Below are positions 34,468-44,378 of a DNA stretch of 50,606 nucleotides, in pieces (position 1 is the stretch's first letter; each line of letters begins with the position of its first letter). Below the pieces are notes generated by a model, which saw nothing but the letters and a program-made list of their open reading frames with translations, did not search any database and had not been told where the DNA came from. The translations under genes were made by a program, and so were the position numbers. The DNA comes from JAPHTQ01 sp046484535 (lineage in GTDB: Bacteria > Pseudomonadota > Gammaproteobacteria > Thiohalomonadales > Thiohalomonadaceae), in the NCBI GenBank assembly GCA_046484535.1, contig JAWOIT010000006.1, forward strand, positions 1-50,606, given 5' to 3'.

Positions 34468-35579
34468 GTCACTACATTCCAGCCCCCTCACCCCATACGC
34501 ACGGCAAAACCAGTGTCGGGCGGATTATGTTCACAGTATGGTTGGCAATGCTTCCCGCCAGTCTCTATGGGGTCTACCTCTATGGCTGGCCCGCACTGAA
34601 TCTTCTGCTTATTACCAGCGCCGCCTCACTCGCGGCTGAGGTCCTCGGCCTTTACCTCGCCGGCAAACCGATCAAACCTTCACTGATGGATGGCTCCGCC
34701 CTGGTAACCGGTTGGTTACTGGCGATGACCCTGCCGCCGTGGGCGCCCTGGTGGATCGCGGTGGTCGGCGCCTTTTTCGCCATTGTAGTCGGCAAACAGG
34801 TGTTTGGCGGGATCGGCCAGAACCTGTTCAATCCCGCAATGCTGGGCCGGGTTGCCCTGCTTATCGCCTTTCCGCTGGAGATGACCACCTGGGTCAACCC
34901 CCACCCCCTTTTCAGTAGCACAGCTCCCGGTTTTTTAGAAAGCCTGGGGGTCAGCTTTGGCAGTGCCGGCAACCTTGATGCGCTAAGCGGCGCCAGCCTC
35001 CTTGGTCACATCAAAACCGAAGTGGGACGCAGTGTCCCGCTTGAAGAGGTATTAAATGGAGCCTATTCATTGCAACAAGCCGCGCTGGGCGAGATGCGCG
35101 GAAGCCTGGGAGAGACCTCGGCACTGCTGATACTGCTCGGGGGCGTTTTCCTGATGCTGCGACGTATCATCAGTTGGCACATCCCTGTCGCCATGCTGGC
35201 AACGGTCGGGGTACTGGCCACACTAATGCACCTTCTCGACCCTTCAACGTATGCCGATGCCGGCGTACACCTGTTGAGTGGAGGGCTGGTGCTCGGCGCT
35301 TTTTTCATTGCCACCGATCCGGTCGGCTCCCCCTCGTCGTCACAGGGGAAGCTTGTCTATGCGGCCGGTTGCGGTGTGTTGATCTACGTTATACGCACCT
35401 GGGCCGGTTTTCCTGAAGGCGTTGCCTTTGCCGTACTCATTATGAATGCCGCCACGCCGCTCATCGATCACTACATGCAACCACGCATTTATGGCCGTAA
35501 CCGGCATGGCGATCCACTGGACTATCAGACCGGTAAGTTCGCCCGCCGCCTGTCGCAGTACGAAGGGAGGAAGGACTGA
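34464..35579 (+). CDS. rnfD: Rnf complex flavinylated membrane subunit RnfD
   Basis: 371-aa membrane protein (about nine helices), NqrB-like. The covalent FMN motif reads DALSGAS, making Ser178 the acceptor position where most RnfD proteins have threonine (SGAT). GKQVFGGIGQNLFNPAMLGR is the other family signature. It overlaps rnfC by 4 bases and rnfG by 1 base. Confidence 0.94.
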   Translation: MSHYIPAPSPHTHGKTSVGRIMFTVWLAMLPASLYGVYLYGWPALNLLLITSAASLAAEVLGLYLAGKPIKPSLMDGSALVTGWLLAMTLPPWAPWWIAVVGAFFAIVVGKQVFGGIGQNLFNPAMLGRVALLIAFPLEMTTWVNPHPLFSSTAPGFLESLGVSFGSAGNLDALSGASLLGHIKTEVGRSVPLEEVLNGAYSLQQAALGEMRGSLGETSALLILLGGVFLMLRRIISWHIPVAMLATVGVLATLMHLLDPSTYADAGVHLLSGGLVLGAFFIATDPVGSPSSSQGKLVYAAGCGVLIYVIRTWAGFPEGVAFAVLIMNAATPLIDHYMQPRIYGRNRHGDPLDYQTGKFARRLSQYEGRKD

Positions 35580-36271
35580 TGTACGGACATGGTGTCGTCA
35601 CCCCCAGCTACAGAAAACGTACCGCCTACCAGGCCATGCTGCTGGGCGGTATTGCGACCCTTGCCAGTACCATGCTGGTACTGGGAGATATGGAAACACG
35701 GGCAGACATCGCACTGCGCAAGGCGGAAGACCTCAAGGCTTCATTAAGTCAGGTGGTGCCCGAAGAGATTCATGACAACGACCTGCTCAGTGATGTGCTA
35801 ACCCTACCCGCTCAGTCTGAGAAGGAGGAAACGTTCAAGGTCTATCGCGCCCATCAGAATGGTCGCATCAGTGCGGTGGCATTTAAGGTTACCGCCATCG
35901 GTTATGCCGGCCCCGTGACCAGCATGATGGGCGTTGATGCGGACGGCAAGGTACTCGGAGTACGAGTCATATCCCATGCCGAGACACCCGGTCTGGGTGA
36001 CAAGATTGAGATTAGCCGTGATGACTGGATCCTATCCTTCAATCAACGCTCGCTGGCCAACACCTCAGCAGCCCGGTGGCAGGTCAAAAAGGACGGTGGC
36101 GATTTTGATCAGTTCACCGGCGCCACCATCACCCCCCGTGCCGTGGTTAAATCCGTCTACGAGGGGCTACAGGCCTTTGCAGTGCATCGCAATGAGTTGC
36201 TAAAGCCGCCGGCAGTGCCCGAGCAGACAACAGATATCACCCCCTCCATCGAGGAGAAGCACGATGAGTGA
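35579..36271 (+). CDS. rnfG: Rnf complex flavinylated periplasmic subunit RnfG
   Basis: 230-aa protein with one N-terminal membrane helix (about 24-42) and a periplasmic FMN-binding domain. The flavin is attached to Thr183 in QFTGATITPRAVV. SHAETPGLGDKI is the usual family segment. It overlaps the rnfE start by 8 bases. Confidence 0.94.
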   Translation: MYGHGVVTPSYRKRTAYQAMLLGGIATLASTMLVLGDMETRADIALRKAEDLKASLSQVVPEEIHDNDLLSDVLTLPAQSEKEETFKVYRAHQNGRISAVAFKVTAIGYAGPVTSMMGVDADGKVLGVRVISHAETPGLGDKIEISRDDWILSFNQRSLANTSAARWQVKKDGGDFDQFTGATITPRAVVKSVYEGLQAFAVHRNELLKPPAVPEQTTDITPSIEEKHDE

Positions 36272-36962
36272 GGCAACAATGATCGATTATCGCCGTCTAA
36301 TTCGTGACGGCATTTGGGACAATAATGTTGTCTTCTCGCAGTTGCTCGCACTATGCCCACTGCTAGCCGTTACCGGTACCGCAACCAACGGACTTGGACT
36401 CGGGCTGGCCTCTCTGGTGGTGCTGGTCCTGTCCAACCTGGTGGTATCGCTGTTTCGCGGCATCATCACCCCGGAAGTACGTATCCCCGTCTTTGTGCTG
36501 CTTATTGCCGCGATCGTAACCGTGGTGGACATGATGATGAATGCCTGGCTGCATGAACTGCACAAGGTCCTCGGCCTGTTTATTCCTCTGATCGTCACAA
36601 ACTGCGCCATTCTCGGTCGTTCCGAATCCTTTGCCTCGCGCCAACCCATCCGTGCTGCACTCGTCGATGGATTTGCCATGGGGGGCGGCTTTATCATCGC
36701 CCTGGTGGCACTGGGCGCCGTCCGTGAGGTCATCGGTTCAGGCACTCTCTTCGCCAATGCATCGATTTTGCTGGGAGATGGCTTTCGCTTTCTTGAGATA
36801 ACCCTCATTCTGGAGTACCGCGGTTTTCTGCTGATGGCCCTGCCCCCGGGTGGATTTCTGATGATGGGCTTTCTGATGGCAGGAAAGCGTGTCCTGGATG
36901 CCCGCAGAGCGAAACCGGTTGAAAGGGTTAAGCCGGTTCCCGCTCTCACGCCCGGCAGCTGA
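36264..36962 (+). CDS. rnfE: Rnf complex membrane subunit RnfE
   Basis: 232-aa polytopic membrane protein homologous to RnfA (about six helices; LGLFIPLIVTNCAILGRSESFAS). It forms the membrane cluster-binding pair with RnfA. The C-terminal 20 residues are charged and proline-rich. Overlaps rnfG. Confidence 0.94.
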   Translation: MSEATMIDYRRLIRDGIWDNNVVFSQLLALCPLLAVTGTATNGLGLGLASLVVLVLSNLVVSLFRGIITPEVRIPVFVLLIAAIVTVVDMMMNAWLHELHKVLGLFIPLIVTNCAILGRSESFASRQPIRAALVDGFAMGGGFIIALVALGAVREVIGSGTLFANASILLGDGFRFLEITLILEYRGFLLMALPPGGFLMMGFLMAGKRVLDARRAKPVERVKPVPALTPGS

Positions 36963-36978
36963 AAAGGAGATGCCGACA

Positions 36979-37242
36979 ATGCAAATATCTGTTACCTATG
37001 CCGAACCGGGCAAGCAGCGTTGGGTTATGCTCGAGGTCGATAAAATGACGACAGCCATCGAGGCGATACAGCAATCAGGACTGCTGGAGCAGTTTCCTGA
37101 AATCGACCTTGAGGAGAATAAATTCGGTATATTCGGCAAAGTGGTCAAACCCGGACACCCATTGCAGGCGGGTGATAGGGTAGAGATATACCGGCCAATC
37201 ACCGCCGACCCGGAAACCGTTGAGCGGCGGGACGGGGCGTAA
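36979..37242 (+). CDS. rnfH: RnfH small ubiquitin-fold protein
   Basis: 87-aa beta-grasp protein of the RnfH/YfjF family (ISVTYAEPGKQRWVMLEV, FGIFGKVVKPGHPLQAGDRVEIYRPI). Its function in Rnf is unsettled. Chosen start 36979 has AAAGGAGATG about 8 bases upstream. Last gene of the rnf operon. The following 261 bases (37243-37503) hold only an inverted repeat (GCAGGCA/TGCCTGC, 37428-37454) that might end the operon. Confidence 0.85.
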   Translation: MQISVTYAEPGKQRWVMLEVDKMTTAIEAIQQSGLLEQFPEIDLEENKFGIFGKVVKPGHPLQAGDRVEIYRPITADPETVERRDGA

Positions 37243-37503
37243 TTTAGTACAAACCACCATCCTCGCCCCTACCACCGGGATCGCATATCTTGTGAACACC
37301 GTGAAAATCTGGCATCTTACAGTACCGCAGAAATAGCGGGTTAGGTTATGCAGGCGCGACTCTCTTTAGACGAAAGTCATTTTCCGCTCCTAATGCCCGG
37401 CACTACTGGATGTGATAGCTGGATAGAGCAGGCACGCTCAACCACCCTGCCTGCCATAACGAATCACAAGTAAATAAATCAAGAATAGAAAGGGATTTTT
37501 TCA

Positions 37504-38784
37504 ATGCGACGCATCATTCTGCTTGCCCTTATTCCCCTAGTAACGTATGCCGCTGTAATCGGATATCTACGGTATGAGGTAACAAACAGGGCTGATAAAA
37601 TCATCGCCTCGACCGCTCCCTTTGCAACCATTGAATACGATTCGGTTTACACCTCTCCACTTGGTAATGAGGTCGGCCTTGACGGCATCACAATTATCCC
37701 AACGATGACCGGTGATGTATTTGAGATTGAGATGCTCCGTATCACCGCGCCGCATGCCGGTTTTTTTCTCGGAATCGATGATGACATCTCAAATTTTCAA
37801 AACTTGAAAGGCTTTGCGTTCGAGCTACACAACATCGAGTTTGATGTCGACAATGAGCTTTTCGCTTTTATGCAGGTGCAGAGCCAAAATGCCGGCGATA
37901 ACCCTTCCAACGATTTTGATTTTGAACGCTTGAGTGCGCTTGGGTGTGGTGACCAAAAGACATTTATGCCGGAAGATTATCGCAGAATGGGAATGGGGAT
38001 TATCCCATTGGATGTAGCATGGAGCATTGATGAGGAGGCAGTAGCCATGCATGTCAATGCCGAAAACCTTTTCAGTTTTGACACCAGTATCAAACACGAT
38101 GAGACCTTTGGCGTTAAGGATGCAGTGCTGGGCGGGGCCTTTTCAGACACCACATTTACACTCCGCGACAGCGGCTATCACAAGCTACGCAATGTTTATT
38201 GCGCAGATCTTAATGACACTGAAATAGCAGAGTATATCGACCTGCATATTTCTCTATTAAGCAAGAACCTTGGACTTCAGCTGCCGAAAGAAACACGATC
38301 CGCCTATAAAGAGTACATGCTTATGGGCGGCACAATTGTACTATCGATTGAACCGCTACAGCATGTACCCGCATCAAACCTTTCTTATTACTCCCTACCG
38401 GAGGTTGTAGAAATGCTTGGCGTGGATATCACCATTAATGAGCAGTGGGTTAATTGGGCTGATGTGAAGTGGAATGATCACGAACAAAACATAAAAAGCA
38501 AAAGTGTCGCAACGCAAAAACGCGACACCACCGTTAAAAAACGCCCGTCTCCCCGGAAAAATAAGCGCCGCACCGAACCGGCTTTTCATACAATCCCGGT
38601 TACCAGCGCACATAAATACATAGGGCGTAACGCTGAGGTCATACTTCACAACGGAGTAACGCGTAGCGGCCGGATCGAGAATGTCAATGAATGGCGCGTC
38701 AAAATCGCAGTAAAACGTCACAGCGGCGAAATGAGCTATACGGTAAAACGTAGTGATATAGCCATGATGAAAGTGCATTATTAG
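37504..38784 (+). CDS. Exported or membrane-anchored orphan with a basic linker and an Sm-like C-terminus
   Basis: 426-aa protein I do not recognise. Residues 4-24 form a signal/anchor helix (IILLALIPLVTYAAVIGYL). The body (25-320) is beta-rich with acidic patches and two cysteines (GCGDQK, VYCADLN). Residues 328-360 are a basic, low-complexity linker (KRDTTVKKRPSPRKNKRR), and the last 55 residues resemble a small beta-barrel (GRNAEVILHNGVTRSGRIENV). The DNA is visibly AT-richer than neighbouring rnf genes, suggesting a different history. It converges with the peptidase gene, the two stops overlapping by 4 bases. AAAGGGA precedes the ATG. Confidence 0.7.
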   Translation: MRRIILLALIPLVTYAAVIGYLRYEVTNRADKIIASTAPFATIEYDSVYTSPLGNEVGLDGITIIPTMTGDVFEIEMLRITAPHAGFFLGIDDDISNFQNLKGFAFELHNIEFDVDNELFAFMQVQSQNAGDNPSNDFDFERLSALGCGDQKTFMPEDYRRMGMGIIPLDVAWSIDEEAVAMHVNAENLFSFDTSIKHDETFGVKDAVLGGAFSDTTFTLRDSGYHKLRNVYCADLNDTEIAEYIDLHISLLSKNLGLQLPKETRSAYKEYMLMGGTIVLSIEPLQHVPASNLSYYSLPEVVEMLGVDITINEQWVNWADVKWNDHEQNIKSKSVATQKRDTTVKKRPSPRKNKRRTEPAFHTIPVTSAHKYIGRNAEVILHNGVTRSGRIENVNEWRVKIAVKRHSGEMSYTVKRSDIAMMKVHY

Positions 38785-39569
38785 GCACTTGGATAGTGGT
38801 GCGGCTCCTGCCGATAAAACCTGACAAGCTGCTCATACACTGATGGAAGCTCCTGCCTCAGCAATAGCGGGCGTTCAAAAAAGAATTCCGTCACAACGGC
38901 AAAGAACTCTGCAGGGCTTTCCACAGCATAGGGATCAATACGACTTCCATGCCCGCCCTGAATGTGGCGAAGCATCCGGTGATAGGCGAGTGAAAAGTCC
39001 TCACTCCACTTCCCCGGTGTCATTGATTGGTGTAGTGGCGGCATCCCGTTTGCGCTGCCGGTTAGCAGATCGATTTTGTGTGCAAACTCGTGCAACACGA
39101 CATTGATTCCATGCTGTGACGAGTGATGCCGTTGTGGCCGGATATCCTCCCAGGAGAGAATCACAGGTCCCCTCCCCCACGCCTCACCGCTCAAGTGACT
39201 ATCTGACTGATGGAGAACACCGGCTTCATCCAACTCTTCATGCGGTGCGATAAACGCATTGGGGTATACAATAACCTCTACCCACCCTGAATAGTAATCC
39301 AAACCGAGGTTCAGGATCAGAAGACATGCCTGCGCGGCAATGACCGTGCACATGTAATCATCAACCTCAAGCCCCCCGGCACCGGATATCGTTTTGTAGT
39401 GCATAAACAAGCTACTGAGTTCTCGCAGGCGATGCCTGTCAGGTTCCGGCAGGAGGCCGATGATCGGCAGATCATGTACGGCGCGTTTCCAAACAGACTC
39501 CGGGATTCTCGCCTTACGTAGAATTCTGCCAAGCCACCAGCGATGAATGCGGTTCAAAAGGTATGACAT
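38781..39569 (-). CDS. mtfA: MtfA-like zinc peptidase
   Basis: 262-aa cytosolic protein of the Mlc titration factor A (DUF980) family with the gluzincin motif HEFAHKIDLLTG and a downstream glutamate (ESPAEFFAVVTE). In E. coli MtfA is an aminopeptidase that binds the repressor Mlc. Whether an Mlc exists here is unknown. The N-terminal PESVWKRAVHDLPIIGLL segment is typical. Confidence 0.88.
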   Translation of the reverse strand: MSYLLNRIHRWWLGRILRKARIPESVWKRAVHDLPIIGLLPEPDRHRLRELSSLFMHYKTISGAGGLEVDDYMCTVIAAQACLLILNLGLDYYSGWVEVIVYPNAFIAPHEELDEAGVLHQSDSHLSGEAWGRGPVILSWEDIRPQRHHSSQHGINVVLHEFAHKIDLLTGSANGMPPLHQSMTPGKWSEDFSLAYHRMLRHIQGGHGSRIDPYAVESPAEFFAVVTEFFFERPLLLRQELPSVYEQLVRFYRQEPHHYPSA

Positions 39570-39699
39570 TCAATAATCACATGATGGTTGCAGCAGGCAA
39601 GAGTCGCGCATTCGCTTCATCCTTTGGCAAAAGAGTTGAATCGGGGGGATAAATGGGCGCTTCGCAACGACAAAGTGATCCGGTATTCGGAACTCCTAT

Positions 39700-40716
39700 T
39701 TAGTGGCGATAGGATATATTGACGGCGCCATAATGCATATTATCCTTCTGCGTAGCATATTCGCGCGTTCTAATCATATTGCTGAAAGCGATACGCCAAT
39801 TATTAAGAGTATATACGAAACCAAACTGCATATCCCCTACGAGGGTTTCTTTATCCACACTGTGACTATCCTTGAAAGTATTACCATCCAAAAACAGATT
39901 ACGGCCCACCAGACGACTTTCAAACCCCATATAGAAATACCAGCTTGATGCGGATCCGCCGCGAAAATAGGGAACGCCTGGAAACCCTGGCCCGATGGTC
40001 GGCGGACTCCAGTCAGACTTGAGACGCTTGCCGAGTCTAAACATCACACCGCCTGCGCCATAGGTATAAACATTACCCACTGTCAGCGTCATATGGGGAT
40101 TCGCACCTGTTTCCAGACTTCCATTCAACGGTTGAACCAACCGCCAGAATCGGGTGTAGGAGACTCCCAGGGCGGCCTCATCTTCGAGCTGATTATCCCA
40201 GCCGTTTGGGCTATCGATACCTACAAGGTTATGGAAGTTCTTCTGTGATTGCTCACTCATCGCACTCGGACCGACAACGCCGAGAGTAAACTCAACCATA
40301 TTGCCGTGATCAACGTTGGCGCTGCTATAGATTTGAGAGATCAGCGAAACACCGGCGTAAAGATAACCCGCATAGGGTCGCTCATTGGACACCGGCGCTG
40401 TCGCCTCGGTATCATCCGGTGTAAAAATCTTTTGCGCCAATCGGTAGTTGACGAAATTGAGCTGCGAACCCTCTTCATATAACGGCATCAGTTCACTCAA
40501 CGCAAACAACCAATCGGGCGGCGTTTGCTTTTTCAACACAGACAACTGCGTACCGTGCGTGTAATAACGATCGCCGCTATTGGCGAAAAAATCGTTCTCA
40601 AGCTGGACACTCGTAAACGTTTCATCCGCCGCAGATGATGCATAGAGTTTCGGCGCCGATAAAAACGACACCGAAAATATGCACAACGCCACTATCAGAA
40701 CGTGACTGCCAAGCAT
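39700..40716 (-). CDS. LpxR-like outer-membrane lipid A deacylase family protein
   Basis: About 338-aa outer-membrane barrel (DUF2219): signal peptide (MLGSHVLIVALCIFSVSFLS...YASS), the conserved opening TSVQLENDFFANSGDRYYTHGTQ and NERPYAGYLYAG. LpxR removes the 3'-acyl chain of lipid A in Salmonella. A catalytic histidine-serine pair was not located with confidence. Start 40716 was chosen for the signal peptide; the frame stays open to 40752. A run of eight G lies 4 bases before the ATG, forming the ribosome-binding site. Confidence 0.8.
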   Translation of the reverse strand: MLGSHVLIVALCIFSVSFLSAPKLYASSAADETFTSVQLENDFFANSGDRYYTHGTQLSVLKKQTPPDWLFALSELMPLYEEGSQLNFVNYRLAQKIFTPDDTEATAPVSNERPYAGYLYAGVSLISQIYSSANVDHGNMVEFTLGVVGPSAMSEQSQKNFHNLVGIDSPNGWDNQLEDEAALGVSYTRFWRLVQPLNGSLETGANPHMTLTVGNVYTYGAGGVMFRLGKRLKSDWSPPTIGPGFPGVPYFRGGSASSWYFYMGFESRLVGRNLFLDGNTFKDSHSVDKETLVGDMQFGFVYTLNNWRIAFSNMIRTREYATQKDNMHYGAVNISYRH

Positions 40717-40741
40717 TTTACCCCCCCCGATCACACATATA

Positions 40742-41152
40742 TTATGCAGCAACGCCCCTTTGTGACTTCATCCAATACCAGGCTGTTACTGCAATAGCCA
40801 GCCACACCAGAGAACGCAGGCTCATCGCGATCACCGTACGCATTTCATAGGCACCGCCATTTATTACATGCACACCAAATGCGGCGAACACAGAAAGCGT
40901 GGCGAGCGCAATAATGATGGAAATATTTGCCGCGCACGTTTTCTTCAATAGCAGGCCAACACCGGCCAGAACATAGAAAAAACCGGCGACAAAATTAAAC
41001 CAGAGCACAAAGGGAACATAATCCCCCGCCGCCGCGCGCCCCTCACCATCAAAGAAAAGCACTGCAGCGCCGCTTTTAATTGTCAGCACGCCAAACGCGA
41101 TTGCAACAAATGCCGCAACCCAAAGATATATACGCCCTTTCGTATGTTCCAT
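40742..41152 (-). CDS. Small four-helix membrane protein of unknown function
   Basis: 136-aa protein with four hydrophobic segments (about 9-30, 50-70, 76-97 and 112-132). ATG at 41152 with GGAG 8 bases upstream was chosen over an upstream in-frame start at 41188. It ends just before the LpxR-like gene and starts 40 bases after the RND pump gene, so it may share either transcript. No family recognised. Confidence 0.65.
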   Translation of the reverse strand: MEHTKGRIYLWVAAFVAIAFGVLTIKSGAAVLFFDGEGRAAAGDYVPFVLWFNFVAGFFYVLAGVGLLLKKTCAANISIIIALATLSVFAAFGVHVINGGAYEMRTVIAMSLRSLVWLAIAVTAWYWMKSQRGVAA

Positions 41153-41191
41153 ACCATCATCTCCTGTGTTTAAAAAAAAGTGATCCACCCT

Positions 41192-44100
41192 TTATAATGC
41201 GTCGACCCTGGACAGGATCGCGTCATCCGCATCCGTTCTTGTCGGCGCGATTCGCTCAAACAACATAAACAGCACCGGAATAACGATTAGCGTGAGCAGT
41301 GTAGCTGCCAAAATACCCCCAATCACGACAGTGGCAATGGGTGAGAATCTTTCTGCACCGACAGCCAGCTCCAATGACAGCGGTAACATGCCCGCCACAT
41401 CGGACAGTGCGGTCATCATGATTGGACGGTAGCGCACGCTGACTGATTCGATAATCGCCTTCTCCAGCCCCACCCCCTCGCGTCGTCGCACCAGGATGTA
41501 GTCGATAAGCACAATACTGTTATTGACCACGGTACCGACCAGCAGAATAATGCCTAACAGTGCAGGCATGGAGAGGTATTTCCCGGCCAGCAGCAAGGCC
41601 AGAGAAACGCCGATAAACTGAAGCGGTACCGCCATAAGGATGGTGAGCGGGTGTTTGAAGGAACGAAACTGCGCCACCAGCACCAGGTAGACTGCCAAAA
41701 TACCCATGGCCAGAGCACGCATGATACGAAAACGCGCCTCCTCGAAATCCGTCTGCTCGCCGCCGATATTCACCTGATAGCCGGCGGGCAATTCCAACGT
41801 CGCAACCACATCCTTGATATCGCTTATCGTATCGGATAGCGGACGCCCATAGTGGTAACCGAGCACATCGAGTGTCTGGTGTAGATCTTCCCGTGTTACG
41901 ATGCGCGGCCCGAATCGGGTCTCCAGTCGGGCAAGCTCACGCAGAGGCACCTGATTCCCGTTTGGCGACAATAGATGTACATCATTCAGATCATCCAGCC
42001 CGTCTCGATTTTCCTCTGCATAGCGCAAGAAGATATCAAGATCACGGTTGCGGCGTTGGCGATAGGGTGCGACCACCTCACCCTCACTTGCCTCATAGAC
42101 GGCACGCGCCACCTGCTTGCCGCTAAAACCTAACTCCGCCGCACGATCACGATCGACATCGACATGAATTTCCGGCGTATCCATGCCCCAGTTTTTATAG
42201 AGATTGCTCACGCCGGGCACTGCGCGGAGCTTCTCCAACAGTGCTGTGCCAAGACGGTCAAGCACAACCCGGTCGGGGCCGCTGAACCGTACATCCAGTG
42301 GCGCCGTGGTCGTGGACCGCGCCGTCCCGCCTTTCTCTTTTACCACAGCCAATGTAACCCCGGGAATTTCATTCAGCCCCTCCCGTACCCGATCCATAAT
42401 CGACCAAAGACTCTCATCACGGGCGGTGCGAGGCGACAGATTGACCACAAATTCGGCCTGATTGATGTCCATCGCTCCACGGCTACCCAGGTAGTGACCG
42501 CCGGGCTCATAACCAACCTGGGTGCTGACCGCCAACACCTCGGGTTCGACAAGTAACAATCGCTCCGTCTCCTTGACCGCTTCAAGTGTTTTTTCCAGCG
42601 GTGTTCCCGGCACGGTATCCAACATAATCTGGAAGTTACCCGAGTCGAATTTGGGCAGCATTTCACTGCCTAGCATCGTCATCAGGCGCAGGCTTATGGC
42701 GAGAAGCAAAAACGCGGCAAACAGGGTTCGGCCCGGATGGCGCAGGCTCCAGGAGAGCAGCGACAGATACCCCTCGCGAAGCCCTTCGATAAACCTGCTA
42801 AAGGGTGACACCCAACGGGCAAAGCGACCCTCGCCGTCATCCTCGGGATGAAGCCATAGCGCGGTCAACAGTGGTATGAGTGTCACAGAAATGATGAAGG
42901 ATGAACTCAGGGCAAATGCCAGCGTCCAGGCCAGCGGCCCGAACAGCTTGCCGACGAACCCGCCCAGGAACATCAGCGGAATGAGTACCGAGATGGTGGT
43001 CAGTGTCCCTGCAAGGTCGGCAAGAAAGATCTCCTCCGTACCATGGATCGCCGCCTGAACCGGCGAGCGCCCCTCCAACATATGCCGATGGACATTCTCC
43101 AACACCACAATGCCGTCATCCACCAGCAGACCGATAGAGAGAATGATCGCCGACATGGTGACCATATGCAGTTCCACCCCGGCCAGATACATCATGCTGA
43201 AGGTCATAAGAAAAGCGACGGGGATGGAGACGGCGATGATCATCGCCTGGCGCAGGTGTGTCAGAAACAGCAGTACAACGATAATCGTCAGGATGATGGC
43301 GGTGAAGACTGTACCGGTCATGTTGTCGATAACCAACTCGGTGAAGACCGAGTCGTCATCGGCGATGGCGATCTCCAGCTGTGGATAGTCATTGCGAAGC
43401 AGTTCAAGCTCTGCACGCGCCCGTTGCGCCACCTCCACGGTATTGGCCTCGTCCCGCTTGAGCAGTTGCACGGCGATGGCCGGCTCACCGTTGAAGTGAT
43501 AGGCGGAGCGCGGTTCGGCCGTACTTAACCTTACACTTGCCACATCATCCAGCCTGACCGTGCGATCCCCGTTTCTCAGGACAATCAATGAGGCGGCGTC
43601 TCCCGCATCCTGCAAAGGGCTGTCGAAACGGATCACCGCCTCCTGTTGCCCCCGCTTGATTCGCCCTCCCGGCTCACTCAGATTCCAACCTTGCAGCGCC
43701 CCTCGCAACAACGCCATATCCAGGCCATAGGCGCGCAACTTGTCACGGTCTACGCTCACTTCAAGCTGCGATCGATAGCCGCCGAACACATCCACCGCCG
43801 CCACTCCTTCGATAAGCTGAAGACGATCGCGGATGTCATTGTCGGCCATTTCCCGAACCGCGCGCAGGGAAAGTTGTTCACTATCCAGCGCCAGAGTCAT
43901 TATCGGCTTATCCGATGACGAGAACTGCAGCACCTGTGGTTCGCCGATCTCCCCGGGCAGCCTGTTGCGGATACGACTGATGGCGTTCTGCACATCAAGT
44001 GCCGCCTCTTCCACATCACGGCTGAAGTGGAACTCCGCCTTGACGATAGAGAGCCCAATCTGGCTGGTGGAGCTGACCTTGCGGACACCGTCGATGCCGC

Positions 44101-44314
44101 TAAACTCCTCCTCCATGATCTTGCTGACATTCTTGGCCACATCCACCGCGGCGACGCCGGGATAGGTGGTAATCACTGTGACCACCGGCGGATCGGAATC
44201 CGGAAACAGCTGTATCGGCAGGGTCATGCGCGCCGCCACACCGAATACCACCACGGCAATCAGTGCGGCGAAAATCGTATACCGATAGCGAAGAGAAAAA
44301 CGCGGCCAACTCAC
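41192..44314 (-). CDS. RND-family efflux transporter permease
   Basis: 1040-aa AcrB/MexB-type inner-membrane pump with twelve transmembrane segments in two repeats and two large periplasmic loops. The proton-relay pair Asp399-Asp400 lies in GLLVDDGIVVLENV. It exports substrates through a periplasmic adaptor using proton motive force. The sequence (YPGVAAVDVAKNVSKIMEEE, SGIDGVRKVSS) fits HAE-1 pumps, though heavy-metal types cannot be fully excluded; lack of the CusA-type methionines argues against metals. Substrate unknown. Confidence 0.93.
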   Translation of the reverse strand: MSWPRFSLRYRYTIFAALIAVVVFGVAARMTLPIQLFPDSDPPVVTVITTYPGVAAVDVAKNVSKIMEEEFSGIDGVRKVSSTSQIGLSIVKAEFHFSRDVEEAALDVQNAISRIRNRLPGEIGEPQVLQFSSSDKPIMTLALDSEQLSLRAVREMADNDIRDRLQLIEGVAAVDVFGGYRSQLEVSVDRDKLRAYGLDMALLRGALQGWNLSEPGGRIKRGQQEAVIRFDSPLQDAGDAASLIVLRNGDRTVRLDDVASVRLSTAEPRSAYHFNGEPAIAVQLLKRDEANTVEVAQRARAELELLRNDYPQLEIAIADDDSVFTELVIDNMTGTVFTAIILTIIVVLLFLTHLRQAMIIAVSIPVAFLMTFSMMYLAGVELHMVTMSAIILSIGLLVDDGIVVLENVHRHMLEGRSPVQAAIHGTEEIFLADLAGTLTTISVLIPLMFLGGFVGKLFGPLAWTLAFALSSSFIISVTLIPLLTALWLHPEDDGEGRFARWVSPFSRFIEGLREGYLSLLSWSLRHPGRTLFAAFLLLAISLRLMTMLGSEMLPKFDSGNFQIMLDTVPGTPLEKTLEAVKETERLLLVEPEVLAVSTQVGYEPGGHYLGSRGAMDINQAEFVVNLSPRTARDESLWSIMDRVREGLNEIPGVTLAVVKEKGGTARSTTTAPLDVRFSGPDRVVLDRLGTALLEKLRAVPGVSNLYKNWGMDTPEIHVDVDRDRAAELGFSGKQVARAVYEASEGEVVAPYRQRRNRDLDIFLRYAEENRDGLDDLNDVHLLSPNGNQVPLRELARLETRFGPRIVTREDLHQTLDVLGYHYGRPLSDTISDIKDVVATLELPAGYQVNIGGEQTDFEEARFRIMRALAMGILAVYLVLVAQFRSFKHPLTILMAVPLQFIGVSLALLLAGKYLSMPALLGIILLVGTVVNNSIVLIDYILVRRREGVGLEKAIIESVSVRYRPIMMTALSDVAGMLPLSLELAVGAERFSPIATVVIGGILAATLLTLIVIPVLFMLFERIAPTRTDADDAILSRVDAL

Positions 44315-44378
44315 GGCTGTCCCTCCTGAGATCTATTTAGGGCCGGCAAAGAGACGCGGGATCCTCTCTCCTCCTTTC

